In this document: piece after piece, positions 50,742 through 59,800 of the stretch | Layout: each line of letters opens with the position of its first letter | Position numbering within the stretch: the first letter of the stretch is position 1 | Source of the DNA: Bacillota bacterium | GTDB lineage: Bacteria; Bacillota; Clostridia; Christensenellales; Christensenellaceae | NCBI GenBank assembly: GCA_023393165.1 | Contig: JAEWMJ010000043.1 | Coordinates: 43,895-107,894 of the forward strand | Reading direction: 5' to 3' | Length of the DNA: 64,000 nucleotides | Program-made: the position numbers and the translations under genes | Notes under the pieces: generated by a model | Database searches by the model: none | What the model saw: only the letters and a program-made list of their open reading frames with translations | What the model was told of the DNA's origin: nothing

Positions 50742-51152
50742 CTATTTTTTGAGCGCGGACGGCCCAAACGAGTGCGGAATGAGTTCATCCAGCGTATATG
50801 TCCGGTAATCATGCTCGTTTTTTGCCAGAATGACCATAAAGTCCGGCGCGCAGAATTCCAGCATAACCTGCCTGCATACGCCGCAGGGAGGACAATAATC
50901 TTCAGGTTCGCCTTTATAACCGCCCACAATCGCAATCGCGTCGAACTCCCGCTCGCCTTCGGATACGGCCTTGAAAAAAGCGGTGCGCTCCGCGCAGTTT
51001 GTCGGTGAGAAAGAGGCGTTTTCGATGTTACAGCCGTTGAATATTCCGCCGGATTTTGAGAGAAGCGCGGCCCCGACGCGGAAGCCGCTTATGGGCACAT
51101 AGGCAAATTCCCTTGCCTTGAGTGCGGATTTGATCAGTCCCGTTATTTCCAT
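50742..51152 (-). CDS. cdd: Cytidine deaminase
   Basis: A 136-residue tetrameric-type deaminase converting cytidine and deoxycytidine to uridine forms. FRVGAALLSKSG, CNIENASFSPTNCAERTA (zinc Cys and catalytic Glu) and PPCGVCRQVMLEF (two zinc Cys) are all present. It is the first gene of the cdd-pdp salvage pair; uridine made here is the phosphorylase substrate. Confidence 0.95.
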   Translation of the reverse strand: MEITGLIKSALKAREFAYVPISGFRVGAALLSKSGGIFNGCNIENASFSPTNCAERTAFFKAVSEGEREFDAIAIVGGYKGEPEDYCPPCGVCRQVMLEFCAPDFMVILAKNEHDYRTYTLDELIPHSFGPSALKK

Positions 51153-51218
51153 ATCAACCCTCCAATTTTCCCTTTTTCTTTATATTACACGATCCGCCGC
51201 GGCTTTTCAAAACCTGTT

Positions 51219-53768
51219 TTACACGCGGCCCCTTCTTTTTTTAATCAGCTTCCCTGCAAGTTTCACCAGTTCATACCACAGGACAGCCGCAGCCGCCAGT
51301 ACGGCCGCCAGAAGCAGCTGGCTTCCGGAGAGCGGCGTGAGCTTTAAAAATACGGAAAGCGGCGTATAAAGGATTGCCAGCAGCACGCCTATGGTGCCCA
51401 GCGTCACCCCCCACATAACCTTGTCTTTCGCATAATATTTCATAGTACGGAAAGCAAATTCGTGTTCCGAACTGTTTACCAGCACCAGCAAAATGTTGCA
51501 AACGAGTATGACGGACAATCCCATTGAGCGGGCAAGCGCGGCGTCTTGCGGATAAGCCTTCATAAAGAAATAATAGACGCCGAAAGAAGCGGCAAACACT
51601 GCAATTCCCTGCAGTATGCTTTTTACCGCCATGCCTGCCGTAAGCAGCTTTTCGCCCGGATCCCTGGGCGGGCGGTCCATCACATCATTCTCAGCCGGCT
51701 GCCTTTCCAGAACAATGGAACAGGTCGGATCTATCATCAGTTCAAGCAGAACAACATGCAAAGGAAGCAGCATCAAAAATGCGGGTTCTATTCCGAGCAG
51801 GGGCGCCAGCAGGGATATGAGCGCTATGGGTATATGAATGGTGAATATATATCCGATCGCCTTGCGGATGTTGTCGTAGATACGCCTGCCGTCCCGGATG
51901 GTGTGCACGATCGTGGAAAAATTGTCGTCCAGCAGCACAAGGTCGGCCGCTTCTCTGGACACTTCCGAGCCGCGTTTTCCCATGGCGATCCCGATATCGG
52001 CATATTTCAGCGCCGGGGCGTCATTCACACCGTCTCCGGTCATCGCCACTACCTCGCCGTTGTCCCGGAAGGCTTTGACAATGCGCATCTTGTGTTCGGG
52101 GATCACGCGGGAGAATATGCTGACGTCCCGCACTCTTTCCCTGAGTTTCGCGTCGCTCATTTCGTTCAGTTCCGCCCCGGTTATTATCTTTTCGCTGTCC
52201 GGCATACCGATCTGGCGGGCGATGGAACTTGCCGTCATGCCGTTGTCGCCCGTGATCATAACAACGCGGATGCCTGCGCGCACGCACCTTTTGATATCAT
52301 CCTTCACCGATTCCCTCGGAGGATCGGCCAGCCCGACCAATCCGCAGAAGTCAAGTCTGCAGTCGGGCAGAGAGGCAGGCATTTGTTCGCCCTGCAAAAA
52401 GGTTTTTTGCGCCACCGCGATGACGCGAAGCCCCTGCCGCGACATTTCTTCGATGCGCTCTCTCGCTTCAGCGCGCCGCTCTTCCGAAAGAGCGCAGATT
52501 GAAAGCAGGCTTTCGGGCGATCCCTTTGCCGCGAGTATCAGGCCGCCGTCGTGTTCCCAAAGATGCCCCATGATCTTGGTTTCATCCGTAAACGGGTATT
52601 CCACCTTGAGTTCGCCGCCGAACAGGTGGTCCCTTTCAATATTCAATCCGGCGCAGTAATCCAGCATTGCTTTTTCCATGGGATCATAGGTATCGGTTTC
52701 ACAGGCCAGCCCCATGATCTCGGCCATTTCGTCCCCATTGCCGCAGGCGGCCCATGTTTCCCGCACCGTCATCTGATTCATTGTGATGGTTCCGGTTTTA
52801 TCCACGCACAAAACCGATACCGCGCCCAGCGTCTCCACCGAGGGCAGTTTGCGCACCAGCGATTTCTGCCTGGCCAGCCGCCATGCGCCCATGGAAAGAA
52901 AGACCGCGAGTACAACCGGGAATTCCTCGGGTATCATTGCCATTGCCAGGGTGATCCCCGAGAGGATGCTCTCGATGACCCTGTCTTTTATCAAGTGATC
53001 CTGCAGGTTAAAAAAGGTGATCCCGCAGACCAGCACAAAGAGCACAGCCGCCATGACCGCAGCGTATTTCACCAGCTTTGCCGTCTGTTTTTCGAGAGGC
53101 GTCGGCCTGTCGGGCGCTTCCGCCACATGCCTGCCTATCCTTCCATACTCGGTTTGAGAACCGATTTTTTTAACAAGGATCGTGCCCGTGCCCTGCGTCA
53201 CCAGCGTACCGGCATAACAGTAATCACGCCGCCAGTAATCCTTGTTCTCCCTGTTCTCCTGCTCCTGGGCCCCGGCCGTTTTCCAGACGCCTTCGGGTTC
53301 CCCGGTCAGCGAGGATTCGTCCACCCGCAGATCGTTTGCTTTCAGTACCCTTCCGTCGGCCGGGATCTTTACGCCTTCGGAAATCAGCATAAGGTCCCCG
53401 GGAACCAGATCCGCGCTGTTGATTATTTGTTCCACCCCATCGCGTATGACCCGGATATGCGGCGCGGACAGATTGCGGAGCGCGCTCAGCGTTTTATCGG
53501 TCTTCCACTCCTGAACGGCTTCGATCGCTATAATGCCGATGACAAAAACCAGCATGATCGCGCCGTCCTGCGGTTCGCCCAAAATAAAATAGATGACCGC
53601 GGCGGCAATGAGCAGCAAAAACATGGGTTCTTTCAGCACTTCCCATATCTTGCGGAAAAGGCTTTCCTTTTTCTGCGGCGTGAGCTCGTTGCGTCCGTAC
53701 TTTTCCTGCAGTTCCCGAGCCTGCCCGGACGTCAATCCTTTCGTGTTTTCATTCATGGATACAGACAT
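51219..53768 (-). CDS. P2-type cation-transporting ATPase, probable transition-metal exporter
   Basis: An 849-residue P-type ATPase. TGEPEG (actuator, about 155), DKTGT phosphorylation site (323-327) and TGDGVNDAPALK are in place, with ten transmembrane helices. The helix-4 site reads IPEEFPVV (about 279) in place of the PEGLP of calcium pumps, and helix 6 has MIDPTCSI with a Cys. The sequence family is often labelled calcium ATPase. The NiCo riboswitch in its leader argues instead for export of cobalt, nickel or iron(II). The ATG has AGGAGG upstream. Confidence 0.9.
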   Translation of the reverse strand: MSVSMNENTKGLTSGQARELQEKYGRNELTPQKKESLFRKIWEVLKEPMFLLLIAAAVIYFILGEPQDGAIMLVFVIGIIAIEAVQEWKTDKTLSALRNLSAPHIRVIRDGVEQIINSADLVPGDLMLISEGVKIPADGRVLKANDLRVDESSLTGEPEGVWKTAGAQEQENRENKDYWRRDYCYAGTLVTQGTGTILVKKIGSQTEYGRIGRHVAEAPDRPTPLEKQTAKLVKYAAVMAAVLFVLVCGITFFNLQDHLIKDRVIESILSGITLAMAMIPEEFPVVLAVFLSMGAWRLARQKSLVRKLPSVETLGAVSVLCVDKTGTITMNQMTVRETWAACGNGDEMAEIMGLACETDTYDPMEKAMLDYCAGLNIERDHLFGGELKVEYPFTDETKIMGHLWEHDGGLILAAKGSPESLLSICALSEERRAEARERIEEMSRQGLRVIAVAQKTFLQGEQMPASLPDCRLDFCGLVGLADPPRESVKDDIKRCVRAGIRVVMITGDNGMTASSIARQIGMPDSEKIITGAELNEMSDAKLRERVRDVSIFSRVIPEHKMRIVKAFRDNGEVVAMTGDGVNDAPALKYADIGIAMGKRGSEVSREAADLVLLDDNFSTIVHTIRDGRRIYDNIRKAIGYIFTIHIPIALISLLAPLLGIEPAFLMLLPLHVVLLELMIDPTCSIVLERQPAENDVMDRPPRDPGEKLLTAGMAVKSILQGIAVFAASFGVYYFFMKAYPQDAALARSMGLSVILVCNILLVLVNSSEHEFAFRTMKYYAKDKVMWGVTLGTIGVLLAILYTPLSVFLKLTPLSGSQLLLAAVLAAAAVLWYELVKLAGKLIKKRRGRV

Positions 53769-53878
53769 AAACAGAACCTCCTAAAAAACCCTGAAAACTT
53801 AAAATCCCAGGGGCCAAGCCGGCGGCAAATATTATGTTCTCCATTAGCAATGCAATTATTTTGGATGATTCCGCGAGA

Positions 53879-53915
53879 TAAAAAATAACCTGCGGAACAT
53901 TTACTGTCCCACAGG
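53879..53915 (-). terminator. Riboswitch expression-platform terminator
   Basis: On the minus strand CCTGTGG (part of the aptamer's last helix) can pair instead with CCGCAGG, followed by TTATTTTTTA. Aptamer folding and terminator formation exclude each other, so ligand binding should allow transcription. Confidence 0.75.
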
Positions 53916-53986
53916 TGTTGATTCGACCTGCTGCCTTTCGGCCCAGCCCCATGAACTTCAGAAAGGAAGTTCATCGCCTGCTCAGT
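53903..53986 (-). promoter_or_regulatory. NiCo (czcD) riboswitch aptamer
   Basis: The minus strand reads ACTGAGCAGGCGATGAA at the 5' side, a closed GAACTTCC...GGAAGTTC-type stem with TTCATGGGGC, then TGGGCCGAAAGGCAGCAGGT and CACCTGTGGGACAGT. This matches the four-helix junction of the NiCo class, including the conserved ACTGAGCAGGC and CTGTGGGACAGT ends. The class binds Co2+, Ni2+ and, by later work, Fe2+. Confidence 0.88.
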
Positions 53987-54024
53987 TTGTACTGTAGTTT
54001 CATGCAGTGCAAAGAGATAGGTGT

Positions 54025-54053
54025 ATTATACCATTTGGGGCGTTCCGTGTCAA
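54025..54053 (-). promoter_or_regulatory. Consensus promoter of the riboswitch-ATPase unit
   Basis: Minus strand: perfect TTGACA (54048-54053), 17 bases, perfect TATAAT (54025-54030). It is the strongest promoter match in the window and lies 39 bases before the aptamer. Confidence 0.85.
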
Positions 54054-54102
54054 GAAGCAACTAAAATGTTTCTAAAACAAGGGAAATTTTCAAGCGCTTA
54101 AT

Positions 54103-54810
54103 TCAGGACGCATGCGGGGCGTTCATCAGGAACATCGTTTCGATGATCTGCGAATAGTCCAGTATGGCGGGCTTCCATGGCCTTTCCTTCAGCGTGCCTT
54201 TGATACGTTTGATTCCCGAGAGTTCAATAAAACGGGTTAACTGCGCGTCATACCAGGGCGGCGTCCATGCGCCCGACCGGCAGATATGGATGCCCGCTAC
54301 AGTTTCGTCCTCTTCCATGCGCAGTTCATCCGGGCGGCAGAAAGAGACTTTTTTGCATTCCTCGAAATCCCCGGGTTTTTCCGCCGTGTATGGGCTTAAA
54401 ACCACCTGCGCCTCCTCAACTTCCGGGCACAGCAAAAGCTGCCCGAGCCAGTTTGCGCAGTGTATATGCCCCCTTCCTCCGATCAGTCTGCCGTATCCAA
54501 GGTCTGAATGCGCGTCAAAACTCACGACACGCCGGCAACCCAAAGAGCGGCACAGATTATAGGAAACTTTATGCGATTCGGATATCCAAAGGCAAACACC
54601 GTCTATGCTGAATCTTTGTTTTAAATTCCGCCAGAAATTTTCCATCCCCGGATGGATCCCATATGAAAAAACGAACCCGGGATTCTGGAAATACTCCTTA
54701 TACCAGCGCAGGTATATGTTTGCGTAGCTTTCCTTTAGCGAGAGTGTTTCAAGTCCCCCGCAGTCTATAAAATAATCCCAGTCGATACTTAAAAGCACGT
54801 GTTTTGCCAT
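54103..54810 (-). CDS. Ureohydrolase-like (arginase-fold / UPF0489-like) protein
   Basis: A 235-residue protein of uncertain family. LLSIDWDYFIDCGG at the start and RRVVSFDAHSDLGYG in the centre resemble the metal-binding Asp-x-His motifs of the arginase/deacetylase fold, with further acidic and His residues in ESHK and HIHCANWLG. Arginases proper have SxDxDxxDP, which is absent, so activity on arginine is not shown. It may be UPF0489-like. ATG 54808-54810 has GGGAGGCGG upstream. It is divergent from the cyanophycin operon, which releases arginine; a functional link is possible but inferred. Confidence 0.5.
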   Translation of the reverse strand: MAKHVLLSIDWDYFIDCGGLETLSLKESYANIYLRWYKEYFQNPGFVFSYGIHPGMENFWRNLKQRFSIDGVCLWISESHKVSYNLCRSLGCRRVVSFDAHSDLGYGRLIGGRGHIHCANWLGQLLLCPEVEEAQVVLSPYTAEKPGDFEECKKVSFCRPDELRMEEDETVAGIHICRSGAWTPPWYDAQLTRFIELSGIKRIKGTLKERPWKPAILDYSQIIETMFLMNAPHAS

Positions 54811-54976
54811 GAACAAAACCGCCTCCCTTAATACAAAGCCGGTTGCACGCACACGCCGCTTGATCTATTTCATCTAATATATAAGTATTCTACTTTTCGG
54901 CTAAAGTTCCTTTTTTTTGCCTCTTTTTTCCTCATGCGCATGCCAACCTATATTTTTTGATTGCCAGGGCTTTCAA

Positions 54977-55005
54977 GAACCGGCAGAACGGTGCCGCTTC
55001 TTTTT
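54977..55005 (+). terminator. Terminator-like hairpin upstream of the cyanophycin operon
   Basis: GAACCGGCA (54977-54985) pairs with TGCCGCTTC (54992-55000) with one mismatch, followed by TTTTT. It is about 60 bases before the leader reading frame, so it could be an attenuator if transcription begins further upstream. Confidence 0.5.
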
Positions 55006-55063
55006 GAATAAATTGAAAATCAACGGTAAAAAATAAAGAAAATTGTTTTTCGGAGGAACCGTT

Positions 55064-55129
55064 ATGCCTTTGCAAACAACCCGGTATCCGCATCAATATA
55101 AAATAAGGAAAAGCATTTGTTTACGCTGA
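55064..55129 (+). CDS. Possible 21-residue leader peptide overlapping iadA start
   Basis: An ATG with the strongest ribosome binding site in the area (CGGAGGAACCGTT) opens a frame of 21 codons (MPLQTTRYPHQYKIRKSICL, then R) and stops at 55127-55129, ten bases past the TTG start of iadA. It has three Arg and two Lys codons, and overlaps iadA in another frame, so it could couple translation or sense charged arginine tRNA. Too short for homology; existence as a peptide is unproven. Confidence 0.4.
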   Translation: MPLQTTRYPHQYKIRKSICLR

Positions 55130-56235
55130 TAACAGACCTGGAGTGCTTCGCTCCCTGCGCCATCGGCAGGAAAGATATTTTAATAGCGGGGGATAAAATT
55201 GAAAAAATTACGGATCCGGGAGGATTGTGCGATTTTGAAAAATATTCCCGGGTGATTCCCTGCGGCGGATTGCTGGGTTTTCCGGGGATCGTTGACCAAC
55301 ACCTGCATTTGATAGGCGGCGGCGGTGAAAACGGATTTGCCAGCAGAATAGACGAAATAGAACTGAAAGACATACTGCTGGCAGGCGTGACGACCGTTGT
55401 GGGCGTACTTGGATTTGACAGCTACACCAAAAGTCTGCACAGCCTGCTTGCCAAAGCGAGCGCTCTGGAATCACAGGGGATCACCGCGTTTATATATACG
55501 GGCAGTTATGCCATTCCAACCGTCACCATCACTGGCAGCGTTGCAAAAGATATCATTCTGGTCGACAAGATCATCGGCACGGGTGAAATCGCCATATCGG
55601 ATTACCGCTCCTCCCAGCCCACATTCAACGAATTTGCACAGTTGTCCGCCCAGTCGCATATCGCGGGCCTGATCAGCGGCAAGGCCGGGATCGTGCACAT
55701 CCACGTAGGGGACGGGAAAGAAAAACTGGACCCGCTCGTAAAACTGCTGGAAAAAACCGACCTGCCCAAAGAAGTTTTTGTTCCCACGCATATGAACCGC
55801 AACCCGCAGCTTTTTGAAGAAGCGATATCTTTTTGCGGAGCAGGCGGCAACATCGACCTGACGGCAGGTGAAACCAAGGGGATCCCCGTTCCCAAGGCAA
55901 TCAAAATGCTGATTGAAAAAAAGGCGGATCTGTCACGCGTTACCGTCAGTTCGGATGCGAACGGAAGCGCAGGCGAGGAAATCTGCAGGGTACAGTCGCT
56001 GTACGACGATATAAAAAACGCCATACTGGAGGAACATCTTCCTCCGGAACTGATTTTTACCCTGGTCACGGAAAACGTTGCAAAGAGGCTGCGCCTGCAT
56101 CCCTTAAAAGGGGCGCTTGCTGAAGGAAGCGACGCCGACATCCTGATTGCCGGTAAGGATTATACCCTGCAGAAACTGCTGTGCCGGGGGCGGCTGATGG
56201 TGGACGACATGAAAGTTACGGAAGGTGTTTTATGA
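55117..56235 (+). CDS. iadA: Isoaspartyl dipeptidase
   Basis: A 372-residue amidohydrolase matching IadA. It hydrolyses beta-Asp-Arg, the product of cyanophycinase, to aspartate and arginine. Metal ligands: HxH in DQHLHLIGGGGENG, His in IVHIHVGDG and THMNRNP, Asp in SSDANGS. The TTG start is accepted because the product then begins MFTLITDLE, as in the family, and AAGGAA lies upstream. It overlaps cphB by four bases (ATGA). First enzyme gene of the cyanophycin operon. Confidence 0.92.
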   Translation: MFTLITDLECFAPCAIGRKDILIAGDKIEKITDPGGLCDFEKYSRVIPCGGLLGFPGIVDQHLHLIGGGGENGFASRIDEIELKDILLAGVTTVVGVLGFDSYTKSLHSLLAKASALESQGITAFIYTGSYAIPTVTITGSVAKDIILVDKIIGTGEIAISDYRSSQPTFNEFAQLSAQSHIAGLISGKAGIVHIHVGDGKEKLDPLVKLLEKTDLPKEVFVPTHMNRNPQLFEEAISFCGAGGNIDLTAGETKGIPVPKAIKMLIEKKADLSRVTVSSDANGSAGEEICRVQSLYDDIKNAILEEHLPPELIFTLVTENVAKRLRLHPLKGALAEGSDADILIAGKDYTLQKLLCRGRLMVDDMKVTEGVL

Positions 56236-57038
56236 CAGACGATGCAAAAGGGCATCTCATTATCATCGGCGGGGCCGAGGATAAAAGCGGCGAAAGCGAG
56301 ATACTGAAGCAGGCTCCCCGCATGATGGACCCGGACGACCTGCTGACGATCATCACCACCGCTACCGAATATCCCGATGAAGTTGGCCGGGATTACAGGG
56401 AAGCTTTCTCTAACCTGGGCGTCGAACATATCGAGGTATTGAATATTGAAACGCGGGACGACGCCAACAGCGGTCCCATTTGCGATACGATTTACGATTC
56501 CAAGGGCATTTTCTTTACGGGCGGCGACCAGCTCAGGATAACCAGCATACTGGGCGGGACCAAAGCCAACGAAGAACTTAAAAACCTTTATCTTGAAGGC
56601 GGGTTTATCATGGGGACCAGCGCGGGCGCTTCCGCAATGAGTTCCACCATGATCGTACAGGGAAATGACAACGAACCGGCAAAAAAATGTACGCTGAAAA
56701 TGGCGCCGGGTCTGGGGCTCATTCACAACTGCATCATAGACCAGCATTTTGACCAGAGAGGACGCTTTGGCCGCCTGCTTTGCGGGATAGCCGAAAATCC
56801 GGATGTTTTAGGAATCGGAATTGACGAGGATACGGCCGTCAAGGTATTTCCGGACAATCATTTTGAAATTATCGGGGTTAATTCGGTAACCGTTATTGAC
56901 GGCAGCAGCATACAAAGTTCAAATGTGGCCGAACTCAGGCCCGACGAACTGCTGGCGATAATCGGCGTTACCGTACATACGCTTCCCGCCGGATACGGTT
57001 TTGATATGCAGACCAAAGAAGTCTTGAGGCTTAATTGA
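56232..57038 (+). CDS. cphB: Cyanophycinase
   Basis: A 268-residue S51-family peptidase that cuts the cyanophycin polymer into beta-Asp-Arg dipeptides. GHLIIIGGAEDK opens the protein, the nucleophile Ser is in MGTSAGASAMS, and FFTGGDQLRI and IDQHFDQRGRFGRL are also family motifs. ATG 56232-56234 overlaps the iadA stop and has GGAAGGTG upstream, so the two are translationally coupled. Intracellular: no signal peptide. Confidence 0.94.
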   Translation: MTDDAKGHLIIIGGAEDKSGESEILKQAPRMMDPDDLLTIITTATEYPDEVGRDYREAFSNLGVEHIEVLNIETRDDANSGPICDTIYDSKGIFFTGGDQLRITSILGGTKANEELKNLYLEGGFIMGTSAGASAMSSTMIVQGNDNEPAKKCTLKMAPGLGLIHNCIIDQHFDQRGRFGRLLCGIAENPDVLGIGIDEDTAVKVFPDNHFEIIGVNSVTVIDGSSIQSSNVAELRPDELLAIIGVTVHTLPAGYGFDMQTKEVLRLN

Positions 57039-57049
57039 CAGGAGTATAT

Positions 57050-59752
57050 ATGAAGATTCTGGATGTATCGGTCTTTAAAGGAAGAAATATCTACAGCCAC
57101 TACCCCGTTATAAAAATGATACTGGATATCGGCGAATACGCAAATACGCCCACCAACAAAATAGAAGGACTAAACGAAAGGATACTGGACGCTTTTCCGG
57201 GCCTTAAAAAAAACCATTGCGGCCGCGGCTATGAAGGCGGATTCCTGGATAAATTGAACGAGGGCACTTATCTTGCGCATGTTGTGGAGCACGTTATCCT
57301 GGAAATGCAGTTTATGACCGGATATGACGTCCGGTTCGGCAAGACACGGTATCAGGGGACGGGTTCCAGATATTATATCGTATATGAATTCGAAAACGAG
57401 GTTTGCGGCCTTGAGTGCGGAAAAGCAGCCGTGTTTATCATTGACCGTTTTATTGCGGAATGTCTGAAAAAAAGAGGCGGCAAAAAGACATACGTCAATA
57501 TCGATGCGATACTCTCCTATATCAAAGACGCTTCCCGTGAAGCGGAGCTTGGGCCCAGCACAGCGGCGATTTCAGCCGAGGCAAAAAGGCGGGGCATTCC
57601 GGTAAACAGGTTTGGCCATGAAAGCATTATACACCTGGGCTACGGCAAATACAGAAGAACGCTGCAGGCTACTCTGACGGACGCGACCTCATGCATTTCC
57701 GCCGATATTGCCTCCAACAAACAGCTTACCAAGAACCTGCTTTGTGAAAACGGCATTCCGGTTCCGGAGGGTAAGCTCGTGTTTTCCGAGATCTCGGCGC
57801 TGCAGGCTGCAAAACTGATCGGAACGCCGGTGACCATAAAACCGCATGACAGCAACCAGGGCAAGGGCGTTCATTTAAACCTCCTGAACAGCAGAGAAAT
57901 CAAAGCGGCTTACAGGGATGCCTCACGCTATTCGAGCGCGGTGATTGTTGAAAAATTCATTCAGGGCAAAGATTTCCGCGTTCTTGTAGTCGGGGAAAAA
58001 GTCAGCGCTGTCTCGGAACGCCTGCCGGCTTCGGTGATTGGCGACGGCATTCATACAATTGAAGAATTGATCCGGATCATCAACCGGGACGAAAACCGCG
58101 GCGAACACCATGAAAAACCGCTTACAAAGATCCGGCTGGACGACGTCACCGTTAAGTTTTTAAGGCAGAAAGGCTTCAGGCCCGATTCCATACTCCGGGC
58201 AGATGAATTCGTAAACCTGCGCGCAAACGGCAACTTAAGCACCGGCGGTATCGCGATAGACCGGACGGATGCAATCCACCCCGAGAATACGGAACTGGCT
58301 GTAAACGCGGCGTCCATATTAGGGATAGACATTGCCGGCGTGGATTTTGTAACGAAGGACATATCCGTTCCTATCCGGGAATCCGGAGGCGCCATTGTTG
58401 AGGTGAATACCGCGCCCGGCATCCGCATGCATCTTTTTCCGAGCGAGGGTACTCCAAGAGACGTGGCGCGGGATATTGTAGACTACCTCTATCCAACCGA
58501 CGAAGTTCTGGATTTCCCAATCGTATCGGTTACCGGCACCAACGGCAAAACCACAACGGCAAGGCTCATAGCGCATGTCCTCCAGTCCTCGGGCAAAACC
58601 GTCGGGCTGACAACAACGTCAGGCACCTATGTGGGAGGCAAATGTATCCATAAAGGAGACGATACCGGGCCCCTAAGCGCAAAGGTGCTGCTGTCCAATA
58701 AAAACATTGACGCAGCCGTGCTAGAGACGGCCCGCGGCGGCATCATCCGCGCGGGGCTTGGATATGATCTTGCCGACGTGGGCGTGATCACCAATATTGC
58801 GGAAGACCATTTAGGCCTTAGGGAAGTTGAGACCATAGAAGACCTGGCCTTCATAAAATCCCTGGTGGCGGAAGCTGTGCGCAGCCGGGGCTACGCCGTG
58901 CTGAATGCGGACGATCCGATGACCGATTTGATAATACCGCGTGTATCTGCGAATATCGTATTTTTTACCAAAGACATCGAAAGTGCGCGGCGGAAGTTTG
59001 ACCGGGAAGCATCTTCATATGTGTACTTAACAGGCGATCTGATCATGGTGCAAAAATCAAACGGCCGGCGCATCCCCGTTGCGTACGCGCGCGATATCCC
59101 CATTACGAGGAAAGGGACCGTCGGATGCAATATTGAAAACTGTCTGGCGGCAACGGCTGCGCTCTCTTCCCTCGGAATCCCCGAACATACGATTGCCGCA
59201 GGCCTTCAGAATTTCTCCGATAACCCTGGCAGATTTGAGTTCATAGAACTGAACGGATTTTCCGTGCTTCTGGACTACGCGCATAATCCGCCGGGATACA
59301 AGGCCCTGATCGACGCGCTGCCGTCACTTGGCGCAAAACGGCTGGTGGGGATCATCGGTATGCCCGGAGACCGCACGGATTCCTCCATTGCAAGCTCCGG
59401 AATGCTGTGCGCCGAGGCTTTCGACCAGTTGTACATTAAAGAGGATATTGACCTTCGGGGAAGAAAAAAAGGCGAAGTGGCGCAGTTGTTTTACAAGGCG
59501 GCTCTGCACAGAGGTTTTTCCAAAAAAGACATCGTCCTGTGTGAAAACGAGCTTGACGCGCTGCAAAAGGCGGTGACAAACGCGCGGCCGGGCGATCTGA
59601 TCGCGGTATTCTATGAAAAACTGGAGCCTCTTGAGGATTATATCCATCAGTTGAAACAGCAGGATGATAAAAACGTAAAAATCCCGCACCAGCCTGCAAT
59701 CCTGAATGAGAACTTTCAATCCAGAAATACGCACGATTATTCCGGGAACTAA
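57050..59752 (+). CDS. cphA: Cyanophycin synthetase
   Basis: A 900-residue enzyme building multi-L-arginyl-poly-L-aspartate. An N-terminal domain (to about 160), ATP-grasp domain (about 215-470; TIKPHDSNQGKGVHLN, IVEVNTAPGIRMH) and Mur-ligase-like domain (about 480-870; VTGTNGKTTTARLIAHVL, ETARGGIIRAGLGYD) follow in order; all are complete. ATG 57050 is used because AGGAG precedes it 12 bases after the cphB stop. With iadA and cphB it makes a complete storage cycle of nitrogen, arginine and aspartate. Clostridia make this polymer in sporulating cells in at least one studied case (C. perfringens). Confidence 0.95.
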   Translation: MKILDVSVFKGRNIYSHYPVIKMILDIGEYANTPTNKIEGLNERILDAFPGLKKNHCGRGYEGGFLDKLNEGTYLAHVVEHVILEMQFMTGYDVRFGKTRYQGTGSRYYIVYEFENEVCGLECGKAAVFIIDRFIAECLKKRGGKKTYVNIDAILSYIKDASREAELGPSTAAISAEAKRRGIPVNRFGHESIIHLGYGKYRRTLQATLTDATSCISADIASNKQLTKNLLCENGIPVPEGKLVFSEISALQAAKLIGTPVTIKPHDSNQGKGVHLNLLNSREIKAAYRDASRYSSAVIVEKFIQGKDFRVLVVGEKVSAVSERLPASVIGDGIHTIEELIRIINRDENRGEHHEKPLTKIRLDDVTVKFLRQKGFRPDSILRADEFVNLRANGNLSTGGIAIDRTDAIHPENTELAVNAASILGIDIAGVDFVTKDISVPIRESGGAIVEVNTAPGIRMHLFPSEGTPRDVARDIVDYLYPTDEVLDFPIVSVTGTNGKTTTARLIAHVLQSSGKTVGLTTTSGTYVGGKCIHKGDDTGPLSAKVLLSNKNIDAAVLETARGGIIRAGLGYDLADVGVITNIAEDHLGLREVETIEDLAFIKSLVAEAVRSRGYAVLNADDPMTDLIIPRVSANIVFFTKDIESARRKFDREASSYVYLTGDLIMVQKSNGRRIPVAYARDIPITRKGTVGCNIENCLAATAALSSLGIPEHTIAAGLQNFSDNPGRFEFIELNGFSVLLDYAHNPPGYKALIDALPSLGAKRLVGIIGMPGDRTDSSIASSGMLCAEAFDQLYIKEDIDLRGRKKGEVAQLFYKAALHRGFSKKDIVLCENELDALQKAVTNARPGDLIAVFYEKLEPLEDYIHQLKQQDDKNVKIPHQPAILNENFQSRNTHDYSGN

Positions 59753-59783
59753 AAAAGGCTTTAAATAAGCCTTTCTTATTGAT
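59751..59783 (+). terminator. Terminator of the cyanophycin operon
   Basis: AAAGGCTT, loop TAAAT, AAGCCTTT, followed by CTTATT, directly after the cphA stop. The minus strand also gives AAAGGCTT...AAGCCTTTTTT, so it can also stop the convergent alcohol dehydrogenase transcript. Confidence 0.75.
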
Positions 59784-59800
59784 TAAAATATCTGATATTT

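Larger units (their letters stand above)
53769..54102. other. Leader region of the P-type ATPase gene
   Basis: This gap holds, on the minus strand, a consensus promoter, a NiCo riboswitch aptamer and an overlapping terminator, listed separately. About 110 bases between terminator and start codon complete the 5' leader. Confidence 0.8.

Noticed and set aside
52551..53888. A 445-codon plus-strand frame, and a 318-codon one at 51546-52502
   Set aside because: Both run opposite to the P-type ATPase and its leader, are rich in His/Arg/Pro from reversed codons, and lack motifs.
53769..54102. Magnesium M-box or yybP-ykoY (Mn2+) riboswitch before the P-type ATPase
   Set aside because: The conserved ends ACTGAGCAGGC and CTGTGGGACAGT and the four-stem layout fit the NiCo class; signatures of the other two classes are absent.
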